From Bacillus mobilis (GTDB taxonomy: Bacteria > Bacillota > Bacilli > Bacillales > Bacillaceae_G), in the NCBI RefSeq assembly GCF_001884045.1, contig NZ_MACF01000025.1, positions 204,707 to 268,706 on the forward strand: a DNA stretch of 64,000 nucleotides. The letters run 5' to 3'. Each line of letters starts with the position of its first letter. Positions within the stretch are counted from its first letter, which is position 1. The notes beneath the pieces are model-generated. The model made no database searches. It worked only from the letters and a program-made list of their open reading frames with translations, and was not told where the DNA came from. The position numbers and the translations under genes are program-made. Positions 10,811 to 21,410 of this stretch are shown piece by piece.

Positions 10811-10931
10811 GAGGTTGTTTAAAAAGTCCGGTTTAGATGGCAGTCGCATCTCGTCGTTGCTTCGCCAGTCCGGTGCTCGAGTAGTACTTCTACCTCGATC
10901 TGCTCAGTTCTCTGGATTCTCTTTTTAAAAC
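10811..10931. repeat. MITE-like intergenic element with inverted ends
   Basis: A segment of about 120 bp bounded by GTTTAAAAAG (10817-10826) and CTTTTTAAAAC (10921-10931), which are inverted copies of each other. The inside is noticeably more GC-rich than its surroundings (TCGTCGTTGCTTCGCCAGTC and similar) and has no ORF. It sits directly behind the aspS terminator. It looks like a short non-autonomous mobile or dispersed repeat. It is unlike the bcr1 copies here, and only one copy is in the window. Confidence 0.55.
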
Positions 10932-11083
10932 GTGTATTTAGGAAGGAATAAAATCCGGTTTATACTATGTTTTTATGCTTGAAATATGTATTTTTAGGAA
11001 TTCTATAACTTTTTCTATACAAATAGTCGGAAAAACGCTAGAATACATGGTAGACCATTTTTGTAATAGGAGTGTAGAGCTGA

Positions 11084-11851
11084 ATGTTACATCAATTTTC
11101 ACGTAATGAATTAGCCTTCGGTAAAGAAGGACTTGAAATATTAAAAAATAGTACAGTCGGTATTTTAGGAATTGGCGGCGTAGGTTCTTTTTCGGCTGAA
11201 GCGTTAGCGCGTTCTGGCGTAGGACGTCTTGTATTAGTTGATAAAGACGTTGTAGATATTACAAACGTAAACCGTCAAATTCACGCTTTAGTATCTACTG
11301 TAGGACGTTCAAAAGTAGAGTTAATGAAAGAGCGTATCGCAGACATTAACCCAGAGTGCGAAGTAATTGGACTAGAAATGTTTTATACTGATGAAACATA
11401 TGAAGAGTTCTTTAAACACGGTTTAGACTTCGTAGTGGATGCATCGGACACGATCACGTTCAAAATTCATTTAATTAAACAATGTTTACGTCGTAAAATT
11501 AAAATTATCTCATGTATGGGTGCAGCAAATAAAATGGACCCAACTCGTTTCCGTATTGCAGACATCTCTAAAACACATACAGATCCAATTGCGAAAGTAA
11601 TTCGTACGAAACTTCGTAAAGAGGGTATTAAAAAAGGTGTAAAAGTTGTCTTCTCTGACGAAAACCCAATCGTAATTCGTGAAGAAGTACGTAAAGAAAT
11701 CGTACCAGACGAAAATGCAAAAATTCGTAAAGCGAAATTACCACCTTCATCAAATGCATTCGTACCATCTGTGGCAGGCTTAATTATGGCAAGTCACGTT
11801 GTACGTGAACGCATTAAAAACGTAGAAGTGAAACGTGTAGGGCAAGAATAA
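11084..11851 (+). CDS. tcdA: tRNA threonylcarbamoyladenosine dehydratase
   Basis: An E1-like ATP-dependent enzyme that cyclises t6A37 of tRNA to ct6A; the E. coli homologue is TcdA/CsdL and the B. subtilis one YrvM. The 255 residues include an N-terminal nucleotide-binding motif GIGGVGSFSAEALARSGVG (about 28-46) and the ThiF/MoeB fold with DKDVVDITNVNRQIHA. An ATG with GGAGTG upstream starts it. It stands alone with its own terminator, downstream of aspS as in B. subtilis. Confidence 0.93.
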   Translation: MLHQFSRNELAFGKEGLEILKNSTVGILGIGGVGSFSAEALARSGVGRLVLVDKDVVDITNVNRQIHALVSTVGRSKVELMKERIADINPECEVIGLEMFYTDETYEEFFKHGLDFVVDASDTITFKIHLIKQCLRRKIKIISCMGAANKMDPTRFRIADISKTHTDPIAKVIRTKLRKEGIKKGVKVVFSDENPIVIREEVRKEIVPDENAKIRKAKLPPSSNAFVPSVAGLIMASHVVRERIKNVEVKRVGQE

Positions 11852-11855
11852 AGTA

Positions 11856-11891
11856 AAAGCATATATCCATTTCGGATATATGCTTTTTTTT
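11856..11891 (+). terminator. Terminator after tcdA
   Basis: AAGCATATATCC pairs with GGATATATGCTT, followed by a long T run. Confidence 0.88.
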
Positions 11892-11898
11892 GTATGTA

Positions 11899-12081
11899 TT
11901 AAAGAAATAGGGATATTTGCATTATTACTAGTTCAAATGTAAGTAAGGCTAGTAAGTAATGATCATATTTATCTGATGTATAGGCGGACGTCTTTTTTAA
12001 ACTGTTAATGGTGAAAAGAGCCAAAGTTAGGACGAGAACACCGAGTGTTATTTTGAAAACTATTAAAGAAATAGTAACCAG
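11899..12081 (-). CDS. Putative small membrane protein without a standard start codon
   Basis: On the minus strand an open frame of 60 codons ends at TAA (11899-11901). Its translation is strongly membrane-like: about 20 hydrophobic residues (TISLIVFKITLGVLVLTLAL), a short polar loop with SLKKTSAYTSDKYDHY, then a second hydrophobic helix to the C-terminus. AAAGGGAG lies at the start, but no ATG, GTG or TTG does; the first codons are CTG, GTT, ACT, ATT. It may be a real gene with a rare start, or a pseudogene whose start has been lost. I do not recognise the family. It fills most of the gap between tcdA and rsfA. Confidence 0.45.
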   Translation of the reverse strand: MVTISLIVFKITLGVLVLTLALFTINSLKKTSAYTSDKYDHYLLALLTFELVIMQISLFL

Positions 12082-12181
12082 CTCCCTTTAAAAGTATATG
12101 TTTATAATAACATTTAAGTGGAAAATATCCAATTATTTCCTGGTGTTTCCTTGTGTGAACTTAAGGGTTTTTATTGTCAAC

Positions 12182-12245
12182 TTTTGTCGGTAAGTCGATA
12201 TTCTTTGTCGAATCGTCGATATATTAAAAAAATCGTTGATATAAT
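12182..12245. repeat. Degenerate tandem repeats of about 21 bp
   Basis: GTCGATATT (12194), GTCGATATATT (12215) and GTTGATATAATT (12235) recur at 21 and 20 bases. TTTTGTCG also recurs at 12182 and 12203. The second contains TTTGTCGAAT (12204-12213), close to a Spo0A box. The array lies upstream of the small minus-strand membrane ORF and could be an operator region. Confidence 0.45.
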
Positions 12246-12287
12246 TTCATTTACCGACACACATACATATATACTCTCCACCAAAAA

Positions 12288-12332
12288 AACAAAAAGGGAT
12301 GTCACTCAGTCAAAAAAGTGACATCCCTTTTC
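12288..12332 (-). terminator. Terminator after rsfA
   Basis: AAAAGGGATGTCAC (12292-12305) pairs with GTGACATCCCTTTT (12318-12331). On the minus strand it ends rsfA, with the T run given by the A run at 12286-12295. Confidence 0.85.
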
Positions 12333-12973
12333 TAATTCTCAGCAGAATATATAATATCTAAATTTCCATTTTGATCTGTCTTGAAAATGGGAGCAATCTG
12401 TTCTTCTTGTTCTTCAACTGAAACGAGTTTTCGAGCACGGTCCATAATTCTAACAAGCATTGCATAATCTTCTTCGATTGCTTGTTGTTTTTTTGAGAGT
12501 ACCGCTAATTTTGCTTCCAGTTCATGATTCGTCTTTTTCAAAGTCGTGAGCTGAGCTTGTAATACGTCATTTTCAGTTTGTAACTTTGCGAGTGAAGGGT
12601 TATTGTGCTCTAAGTTTTGCAAAAATGAAATGACACTTTGCATTGTAAGTTCTTGTTTATTTGGCGTAATATCTTCTGAAAACTCGGCATCGATTACGAG
12701 TTGTTTCGTTTGCGTGAAATGCTCTTTTTCTATTTTAGCTTCAGAGCGTTTTAATTCTTTACGTTGTTTTTTTGCAAGTTGCACCGCATCTTCGTAATTC
12801 GGTCGTACTTCAGCATTCCATCTAAAGCCGCAAGCTGCTGAAGTGCGGTTCAATGTATCGCCGACTTCATCGAATGCTTTTATTTGTGTACTGCCGCTAC
12901 GAATATGTCGTAAAACAGTTTCTGCTAAAAGGAGATCGTCTTCTTTTGTCCATGCATCTTGACGTGTTTTCAT
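12332..12973 (-). CDS. rsfA: Prespore-specific regulator RsfA family
   Basis: A 213-residue regulator. The N-terminal part (about residues 5-60) is a Myb/SANT-like DNA-binding domain with WTKEDDLLLAETVLRHI and CGFRWNAEVRPNY. The rest is charged and coiled-coil (about 130-185, with KLQTENDVLQAQLTTLKK and similar). RsfA in B. subtilis adjusts sigma-F-dependent transcription in the forespore. I start it at ATG 12973, eight bases after GGAGG; upstream in-frame ATGs overlap rarA and lack ribosome sites. It lies 37 bases after rarA on the same strand. Confidence 0.9.
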   Translation of the reverse strand: MKTRQDAWTKEDDLLLAETVLRHIRSGSTQIKAFDEVGDTLNRTSAACGFRWNAEVRPNYEDAVQLAKKQRKELKRSEAKIEKEHFTQTKQLVIDAEFSEDITPNKQELTMQSVISFLQNLEHNNPSLAKLQTENDVLQAQLTTLKKTNHELEAKLAVLSKKQQAIEEDYAMLVRIMDRARKLVSVEEQEEQIAPIFKTDQNGNLDIIYSAEN

Positions 12974-13010
12974 AAGCGAAGCCTCCATAATGGTGACGTT
13001 TTCGCTTATG

Positions 13011-14297
13011 TTACCCTTTATTTTTCGTTTTATTCGAACTTTGTAATCTTTCATATACAGTAGAAAGTGCTTGCTCAAATTTCCCTGTCGTTTTCGGTTT
13101 ATAATATTGTTTGTTTTTAATTTTATCAGGTAAGTATTGTTGTTGTACCCAGCCATTTGGATTGTCGTGTGGATATAAGTATCCAATGCCTCTGCCAAGT
13201 GATTCTGCGCCTTTGTAATGACTATCTTTTAAATGACTTGGGATGTCGCCTGTTTGACCGTTACGTAAATCGTGTAGTGCAGCATCAAGTGCTTTATAAG
13301 CTGAGTTTGATTTTGGTGATAGGCAAAGCTCGATAACAGCATTTGCAAGTGGTATGCGTGCCTCTGGGAACCCAACTCGTTCAGCCGATTCTATGGCTGC
13401 TAGTGTACGCGGTCCGGCTTGTGGGCTAGCAAGTCCGATATCTTCATATGCCATAATAAGAAGCCGTCTACCAATGCTCTGTAAATCACCAGCTTCAATA
13501 AGGCGTGCTAAATAATGAAGTGCTGCATTTACATCACTTCCGCGCACCGATTTTTGAAATGCCGATAATACGTCATAATGAGCATCTCCACCTTTGTCGT
13601 GAACGAAGCTCTTTTTTTGTAAGCATTCTTCTGCGACTTCTAGCGTAATTTCCGCAGCTTTGTCATCTGTTGTAAAGCTAGATAAAACAGCTAGTTCAAG
13701 TGCATTATAAGCGGAACGCATATCTCCGCCTGATGCATTTGCAAAGTGATGTAATGCTTCAGGCATAACAGTTACATCATATTCTCCAAGACCTTTTTCT
13801 TTATCTTCAAGTGCTCGTTTTAAGCCAATTAAAAGATCATCTTCTGTTAATGCGTGTAATTCGAAGATTTGACAACGACTTCGAATAGCAGAATTAATAG
13901 CATGGAACGGATTACTCGTCGTTGCACCAATTAAGGTAAGGAGTCCACTTTCTAAATGAGGTAATAGAAAATCCTGTTTTGCTTTATCTAGACGGTGTAC
14001 TTCATCTAAAATTAAAACGAGGTGTCGATGCATCTTTGCCTCTTGTACGACAACTTCCATATCTTTTTTATTATGAGTAACAGCGTTTAATAGGCGAAAA
14101 GGGGTTCCGGTACTTCCTGCAATTGCGCTCGCAATGGATGTTTTTCCAGTGCCTGGAGGGCCGTATAAAATCATAGATTGAAAATGATTTGCTTGGACCA
14201 TTCGCCATAAAATTTTTCCTTCACCAACTAAATGTTGTTGTCCGATAATTTCTTGAATATTTGTAGGGCGCATTCGATGTGCGAGTGGTTGTTTCAT
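13011..14297 (-). CDS. rarA: Replication-associated recombination ATPase RarA (MgsA)
   Basis: A clamp-loader-like AAA+ ATPase acting at stalled replication forks. It has 428 residues. Walker A is GPPGTGKTS (about residues 46-54), Walker B is LILDEVHR (about 95-102), and sensor 1 is in TLIGATTSNPF. A lid and tetramerisation region fills the C-terminal half. The start is ATG 14297 after GGGAGACGG; the upstream in-frame stretch lacks homology. It is probably co-transcribed with rsfA. Confidence 0.95.
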   Translation of the reverse strand: MKQPLAHRMRPTNIQEIIGQQHLVGEGKILWRMVQANHFQSMILYGPPGTGKTSIASAIAGSTGTPFRLLNAVTHNKKDMEVVVQEAKMHRHLVLILDEVHRLDKAKQDFLLPHLESGLLTLIGATTSNPFHAINSAIRSRCQIFELHALTEDDLLIGLKRALEDKEKGLGEYDVTVMPEALHHFANASGGDMRSAYNALELAVLSSFTTDDKAAEITLEVAEECLQKKSFVHDKGGDAHYDVLSAFQKSVRGSDVNAALHYLARLIEAGDLQSIGRRLLIMAYEDIGLASPQAGPRTLAAIESAERVGFPEARIPLANAVIELCLSPKSNSAYKALDAALHDLRNGQTGDIPSHLKDSHYKGAESLGRGIGYLYPHDNPNGWVQQQYLPDKIKNKQYYKPKTTGKFEQALSTVYERLQSSNKTKNKG

Positions 14298-14589
14298 TTT
14301 TACCGTCTCCCTTAATGTATAATCTCTTTCTATCGTATCATTTTTTTTAGTGGAATTTGAAATAGGGTGCCGTTTTGTGAGAAAAATGAATATGAATATT
14401 TTCATTTTTCTTTCAATTGTAATAATTTCCGAGTTTTTCAATGTGATTTTATGTTATCATTTTGATACACAAGTTGAAATTTCTTATAATACTATATTAT
14501 GCTATAATTTCATAGGATTTTAAATTGTGTTCTTTTATAAATAAGATATAACCAATAGAAGTGAAAATTTGAAAAGAGGTGCAAAATAG

Positions 14590-15006
14590 ATGAAGATTTC
14601 AACGAAAGGCCGCTACGGCTTAACAATTATGATCGATCTTGCAAAAAAGTTTGGTGAAGGTCCGATTTCCTTAAAATCAATTGCGCAGGCACATGACTTA
14701 TCGGAACATTACTTAGAGCAATTAATTTCACCACTTCGTAACGCTCGTCTAGTAAAGAGTACGCGCGGGGCATATGGCGGATATGTATTGTCAGATCAGC
14801 CAGCTAACATTACAGCTGGGGATGTAATCCGTGTACTAGAGGGTCCAATTAGTGTTGTAGAAATGATAGAAGAAGAAGAACCAGCACAACGCCAATTATG
14901 GATGCGTGTTCGTGATGCGGTGCAAGAAGTGTTAGATAGTACAACGTTAGAAGATTTAGTACGTTATGAGGAAGAAAATCACGGGGGCTATATGTTTTAC
15001 ATTTAA
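14590..15006 (+). CDS. cymR: Cysteine metabolism repressor CymR (Rrf2 family)
   Basis: A 138-residue Rrf2-type winged-helix repressor. The HTH is at about residues 25-50 (LKSIAQAHDLSEHYLEQLI), followed by the wing STRGAYGGYVLSD. It has no cysteine, so it lacks the Fe-S ligands of IscR. That agrees with CymR, which senses O-acetylserine through CysK. The position next to the cysteine desulfurase gene is the Bacillus arrangement. Probable targets here include the yrrT-mtnN-mccA-mccB genes. AGAGGTG precedes the ATG. Confidence 0.93.
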   Translation: MKISTKGRYGLTIMIDLAKKFGEGPISLKSIAQAHDLSEHYLEQLISPLRNARLVKSTRGAYGGYVLSDQPANITAGDVIRVLEGPISVVEMIEEEEPAQRQLWMRVRDAVQEVLDSTTLEDLVRYEEENHGGYMFYI

Positions 15007-15041
15007 TTCCTTGTGAAACGATTTGGAAAGAAGGAGATTTA

Positions 15042-17319
<2,278 letters not shown>

Positions 17320-17322
17320 AAC

Positions 17323-17361
17323 GAGAAGCCTCTGCCGATTCGCGGTTAGAGGTTTCTTTTA
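17323..17361 (+). terminator. Terminator after mnmA
   Basis: GAAGCCTCTGCCG pairs imperfectly with CGGTTAGAGGTTTC, followed by TTTT. Confidence 0.75.
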
Positions 17362-17429
17362 CATAAAGCGAATTTTCGTTCGCTTGGAAAATACATTCTT
17401 TGTTATAATTTGTTGTAGAGGTGAAGGAC

Positions 17430-18089
17430 ATGTCAAACAAACTTGAAACAGGTATTCAATATATGCAAGAAGGAAACTGGGAAGAAGCTGCTAAAAATTT
17501 CACAGAAGCAATCGAAGAAAATCCGAAAGATGCGCTTGGATACATTAATTTTGCGAACTTATTAGATGTACTAGGTGATAGTGAAAGAGCAATTTTGTTT
17601 TATAAACGTGCATTAGAGTTAGATGATAAATCTGCTGCTGCTTATTATGGATTAGGAAACGTATATTACGGTCAAGAGCAATTTGCAGAGGCTAAAGCTG
17701 TATTTGAACAGGCGATGCAAGCTGGATTACAATCAGCTGATGTAACATTTATGCTAGGTATTACACATGTGCAACTTGGAAATGATCGTCTTGCGCTGCC
17801 ATTTTTACAAAGAGCAACAGAATTAGATGAAAACGATGTAGAAGCTGTGTTCCAGTGCGGACTTTGCTTTGCACGTTTAGAACATATTCAAGAGGCGAAA
17901 CCTTATTTTGAAAAGGTATTAGAAATGGATGAAGAGCATGCAGATGCGTATTATAATTTAGGTGTTGCGTACGTATTTGAAGAAAATAACGAAAAGGCTC
18001 TTGCTTTATTTAAGAAAGCAACTGAAATTCAACCAGATCACTTTTTAGCGGGTAATGGTGTTCGTTTATTAGAGCAAGAAGCTGAATAA
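17430..18089 (+). CDS. yrrB: Tetratricopeptide repeat protein (YrrB-like)
   Basis: A 219-residue soluble protein composed almost wholly of about six TPR units of 34 residues, such as AYYGLGNVYYGQEQFAEAKA and ADAYYNLGVAYVFEENNEKA. It should be a protein-protein scaffold; YrrB lies next to mnmA in B. subtilis and its partner is not established. ATG 17430 is chosen because AGAGGTGAAGG lies just upstream. A GTG at 17421 would overlap that site. Confidence 0.88.
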   Translation: MSNKLETGIQYMQEGNWEEAAKNFTEAIEENPKDALGYINFANLLDVLGDSERAILFYKRALELDDKSAAAYYGLGNVYYGQEQFAEAKAVFEQAMQAGLQSADVTFMLGITHVQLGNDRLALPFLQRATELDENDVEAVFQCGLCFARLEHIQEAKPYFEKVLEMDEEHADAYYNLGVAYVFEENNEKALALFKKATEIQPDHFLAGNGVRLLEQEAE

Positions 18090-18103
18090 GATGAAAATAT
18101 AGT

Positions 18104-18165
18104 TTAATGGGTAGTTATCCCTCATCTAAAAAGGTGGGGGATGTACTGCTCATTAAAGTGAAATG
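18104..18165 (+). repeat. Partial or internally deleted bcr1-like repeat
   Basis: ATCCCTCATCT pairs (with wobbles) with AGGTGGGGGAT, and the following CTGCTCATTAAAGTG closely matches the right end of bcr1 copy 1 (CTGCCCATTAAAGTG). It lies between yrrB and recD2 and just ahead of the recD2 ribosome site, so it would be in their transcript. Confidence 0.55.
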
Positions 18166-18186
18166 AAACCGGAAAGGAGAGGAAGA

Positions 18187-20523
18187 ATGGGAAATCAACA
18201 TGCAATGGATTTGTTTGAGGAAGAGAAAAAGTTTATAAAAGCGCAAGTTCTTCATACCATTTTCCACAACGAAGAAAACCTCTATTCCGTTGTCAGTATG
18301 AAAGTCATTGAAACGAATGAAACGTACGACGAAAAAAAAGTGATGATAAACGGTCATTTTCCCCGCATGCATGAAGATGAAGTGTTTACATTGACAGGGC
18401 ATTTTAAAGACCATCCGAAGTATGGGAAACAATATTTGGTTGAAACGTTTAAGAAAGAATTACCGCAAACAAAAGCTGGTATGGTGCAATATTTAGCGAG
18501 TGATTTATTTAAAGGGATCGGAAAGCGTACAGCTGAAAAAATTGTGGACCATCTCGGGGAACATGCCATTTCTAAAATTATGGATGATCCTGATGCGCTA
18601 AATGGTGTTGTCAACAAACAAAAAGCTCAGGAAATATATGAGACGATTGTTGAACATCAAGGGCTAGAGAAAGTAATGAGCTTTTTAAATGGCTACGGTT
18701 TTGGAACGAAGCTTTCTATTAAGATTTACCAACAATATAAAGAGATGACATTAGAAGTGATCCGTAAGAATCCATATCAGCTTATTGAAGAAGTGGATGG
18801 TATTGGATTTGGAAGAGCGGATGATATAGGACGTGCGTTAGGGATATCCGGTAATCATGATGATCGTGTACGTGCGGGATGTTTTTATACGTTAGAAAAT
18901 GTATCATTACAACTTGGTCACGTTTATATGGGGAAAGATCAACTCGTAAGAGAAACGATGTCACTTTTAAATAATCAAGAAGGAAGAGTGACAGAGGAAG
19001 ATATTGTAGGTTGCGTTGAAATGATGCAAAGTGAAGGGAAAGTTATCATAGAAGAAGAACGAGTGTATTTAGCTTCGTTATTCTACTCTGAAAAAGGTGT
19101 TGTAAAGTCTATCCGCAGGCTCATGAATCAAGAGGAAACACCTTCATTTCCTGAAGCAGAAGTGTTAAAGACGTTAGGTCAAATTGAAGAACAACTGAAT
19201 GTGCAGTATGCACCATTTCAGCAAGAAGCAATTCAAACGGCACTTCATAAACCGATGATGTTATTGACAGGTGGACCGGGAACAGGGAAGACAACAGTTA
19301 TTAAAGGAATTGTTGAAATGTATGCATCACTTCACGGGCTATCGTTAAATCCGAATGAATACAGTGATGATAATCCATTTCCGATATTATTAACGGCTCC
19401 AACAGGAAGAGCAGCGAAGCGAATGAGTGAATCAACAGGGCTTCCAGCTTGTACAATTCACCGTTTACTTGGTTGGACGCCAGAAGGGTCTTTCCAGCGT
19501 AATGAAACGGATCCGGTACAAGGGAAATTACTCATTATTGATGAATTTTCAATGGTTGATATTTGGCTTGCAAATCAGCTGTTTAAGTCATTGCCCACTA
19601 ATATTCAAGTTATCGTTGTAGGCGATGAAGATCAATTACCATCCGTAGGCCCTGGACAGGTGTTGAAAGACTTATTGAATGCAGGTGCAGTTCCGACAGT
19701 AAAGCTTACTGAAATTTATCGTCAAGCGGAAGGCTCATCTGTTATTCAACTTGCCCATGCGATAAAAAATGGAACGCTCCCGCCAGATTTAGCGCAAAAT
19801 CAAAAAGATCGTTCATTTATCGGGTGTACAGGAGCTCAAATTGTTGAGGTTGTTAAGAAGGTTTGTGACAATGCTAAGACAAAAGGGTTTAGCGCAAGAG
19901 ATGTACAAGTATTGGCGCCGATGTACCGTGGGCCTGCTGGTATTAATGTACTAAACGAAGCGTTGCAAGAAGTGTTTAATCCGAAAAGGGAAAAGAGTAA
20001 AGAAATTGCTTACGGTGATGTTGTATACCGAAGAGGCGATAAAGTATTGCAGCTCGTTAATCAGCCGGAGAGCCAAGTGTTTAATGGTGATATTGGAGAA
20101 ATTGTTTCGGTGTTTTATGCGAAAGAAAACGTTGAGCAACAAGATATGATTATCGTTTCATTTGATGGAATTGAAGTAACGTATACAAAGCCAGACTTAA
20201 ATCAAATTACACATGCCTATTGCTGTTCGATTCATAAGTCGCAAGGTAGTGAGTTCCCAATCGTAATCATGCCGATAGTAAAAAGTTACAATCGTATGTT
20301 ACGTCGTAATTTAATTTATACTGGTATTACAAGAAGTAAGAAGTTCCTTATTATTTGCGGGGAGGAAGCCGCATTCCAGTCTGGTGTAAATCGCCTTGAT
20401 GATGCAATGCGTCAAACGACTTTAGCGAGTCGCTTGCAAGAATCACAAGGAGAAGTACAGATGGTAACAGTTAATGGTGAAGAAATGGACGTGGAAAACA
20501 TTTCACCGTATGATTTCATGTAA
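18187..20523 (+). CDS. recD2: SF1B DNA helicase RecD2
   Basis: An ATP-dependent 5'-3' helicase of the RecD2 class, without RecBC, used in DNA repair and fork progression. It has 778 residues. The N-terminal region holds helix-hairpin-helix repeats (near KGIGKRTAEKIVDHLG). Walker A is GGPGTGKTT (about 362-370), motif II is LLIIDEFSMVD, and the C-terminal UvrD-like motif is CCSIHKSQGSEFP. ATG 18187 follows GGAGAGGAA. Confidence 0.95.
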   Translation: MGNQHAMDLFEEEKKFIKAQVLHTIFHNEENLYSVVSMKVIETNETYDEKKVMINGHFPRMHEDEVFTLTGHFKDHPKYGKQYLVETFKKELPQTKAGMVQYLASDLFKGIGKRTAEKIVDHLGEHAISKIMDDPDALNGVVNKQKAQEIYETIVEHQGLEKVMSFLNGYGFGTKLSIKIYQQYKEMTLEVIRKNPYQLIEEVDGIGFGRADDIGRALGISGNHDDRVRAGCFYTLENVSLQLGHVYMGKDQLVRETMSLLNNQEGRVTEEDIVGCVEMMQSEGKVIIEEERVYLASLFYSEKGVVKSIRRLMNQEETPSFPEAEVLKTLGQIEEQLNVQYAPFQQEAIQTALHKPMMLLTGGPGTGKTTVIKGIVEMYASLHGLSLNPNEYSDDNPFPILLTAPTGRAAKRMSESTGLPACTIHRLLGWTPEGSFQRNETDPVQGKLLIIDEFSMVDIWLANQLFKSLPTNIQVIVVGDEDQLPSVGPGQVLKDLLNAGAVPTVKLTEIYRQAEGSSVIQLAHAIKNGTLPPDLAQNQKDRSFIGCTGAQIVEVVKKVCDNAKTKGFSARDVQVLAPMYRGPAGINVLNEALQEVFNPKREKSKEIAYGDVVYRRGDKVLQLVNQPESQVFNGDIGEIVSVFYAKENVEQQDMIIVSFDGIEVTYTKPDLNQITHAYCCSIHKSQGSEFPIVIMPIVKSYNRMLRRNLIYTGITRSKKFLIICGEEAAFQSGVNRLDDAMRQTTLASRLQESQGEVQMVTVNGEEMDVENISPYDFM

Positions 20524-20650
20524 CAAGGTGAAATTATATAGTGAAACTTTCAAACGTATAACGTTGAAAGGCTCCAGCAATGTATAAATGAATGCGGTTT
20601 GGACATAATGGCGAATAGAATCTGGGAGACTGTAAGGAGATGAAAGCCAT

Positions 20651-20839
20651 ATGTTCATTTGTCCAAATTGCAAAGGGAAAGACATTGGAAAAATAGGTGT
20701 CAACCAATTTTATTGCTGGAATTGTTATATCGAATTATCGGTTTCAAAGGGGAAAATCCATACGCATCAAGTAGAAGAAGATGGTTCATTAAGCTCACTT
20801 GATGATTTATTTGATGAGAACGAAAGAACGATCGGATAA
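20651..20839 (+). CDS. Small zinc-ribbon protein
   Basis: A 62-residue protein with C4-x2-C7 and C22-x2-C25, a four-cysteine zinc ribbon, and an acidic C-terminal tail. AAGGAGATGAAAGCC precedes the ATG. Homologues of this kind sit downstream of recD2 in other B. cereus group genomes as I recall. Function unknown. Nineteen bases separate it from the next small gene, so they are probably co-transcribed. Confidence 0.75.
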   Translation: MFICPNCKGKDIGKIGVNQFYCWNCYIELSVSKGKIHTHQVEEDGSLSSLDDLFDENERTIG

Positions 20840-20857
20840 CGAAAAGGGGGATTTACT

Positions 20858-20986
20858 TTGAATCTACGCAATTCATTAATCGCATTAGGTGTTGGAGCGG
20901 CAGCATACCAATATGCTCGCAAGCAAGATGTATTTTCGAAACGCAATATGAAAAAAGCACGTAAGATGATTAAATCTTATCTATAA
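20858..20986 (+). CDS. yrzQ: Small basic protein, YrzQ/DUF3918-like
   Basis: A 42-residue ORF starting at TTG 20858 after AAAAGGGGG. The N-terminus is a short hydrophobic stretch (SLIALGVGAAAYQYA) and the C-terminus is strongly basic (RNMKKARKMIKSYL). The layout matches the small Bacillus YrzQ/DUF3918 family found in this region. It may be membrane-associated; function unknown. Confidence 0.7.
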   Translation: MNLRNSLIALGVGAAAYQYARKQDVFSKRNMKKARKMIKSYL

Positions 20987-20990
20987 GCGC

Positions 20991-21023
20991 AAAAAACTCC
21001 CTTCATCATAAGGGAGTTTTTTT
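20991..21023. terminator. Bidirectional terminator
   Basis: AAAAAACTCCCTT (20991-21003) pairs with AAGGGAGTTTTTTT (21010-21023). It serves the small plus-strand genes and the converging minus-strand gene. Confidence 0.88.
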
Positions 21024-21234
21024 ATGCACTTGTATGCAAATATAAAAGTCCAATTTCAGAGAAGAGATAGGATAGGCCGTAACATCCAACGCCAAGCATT
21101 CCGTAATGAAATAATTGCTTCGCTCTTTCTTTTCGTGAGGAACGAATAAAGAAACCTTTCCAAATACCAAACCCGATACAAACCCATTCAAGAATCATAA
21201 AAAGTGCTGATAATACGAGCATAAATAAAACCAT
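21022..21234 (-). CDS. Small membrane protein, unknown function
   Basis: A 70-residue hydrophobic protein. Residues 2-27 form one membrane helix and about 44-68 a second, with a basic loop (RSSRKERAK) between them. GGAGGG lies at a good distance before ATG 21234. Another minus-strand frame overlaps it but has no ribosome site. Not recognised. Confidence 0.65.
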   Translation of the reverse strand: MVLFMLVLSALFMILEWVCIGFGIWKGFFIRSSRKERAKQLFHYGMLGVGCYGLSYLFSEIGLLYLHTSA

Positions 21235-21410
21235 TATGAACCCTCCTGATTATATTGTTTCATGATGCATTCTCAGGGGTGGTTGTCCTTTTTATGTTAT
21301 GTATATGTACGTCTTTACAAAACAGTATGGTCTGGATAAAAAGATTTTAAAACTTTTGCACATAACCTACCCTATTTATTTTCAAAATAAAGGTGGAGGA
21401 GGTTTTTCGT

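Noticed and set aside
12118-12321. A 67-codon plus-strand ORF before rsfA
   Set aside because: It runs through phased repeats and into the rsfA terminator arm, has no ribosome site and encodes no protein-like pattern.
21006-21191. Alternative minus-strand ORF near yrrI
   Set aside because: The overlapping frame 21022-21234 has a good ribosome site and clear membrane helices; this one has neither.
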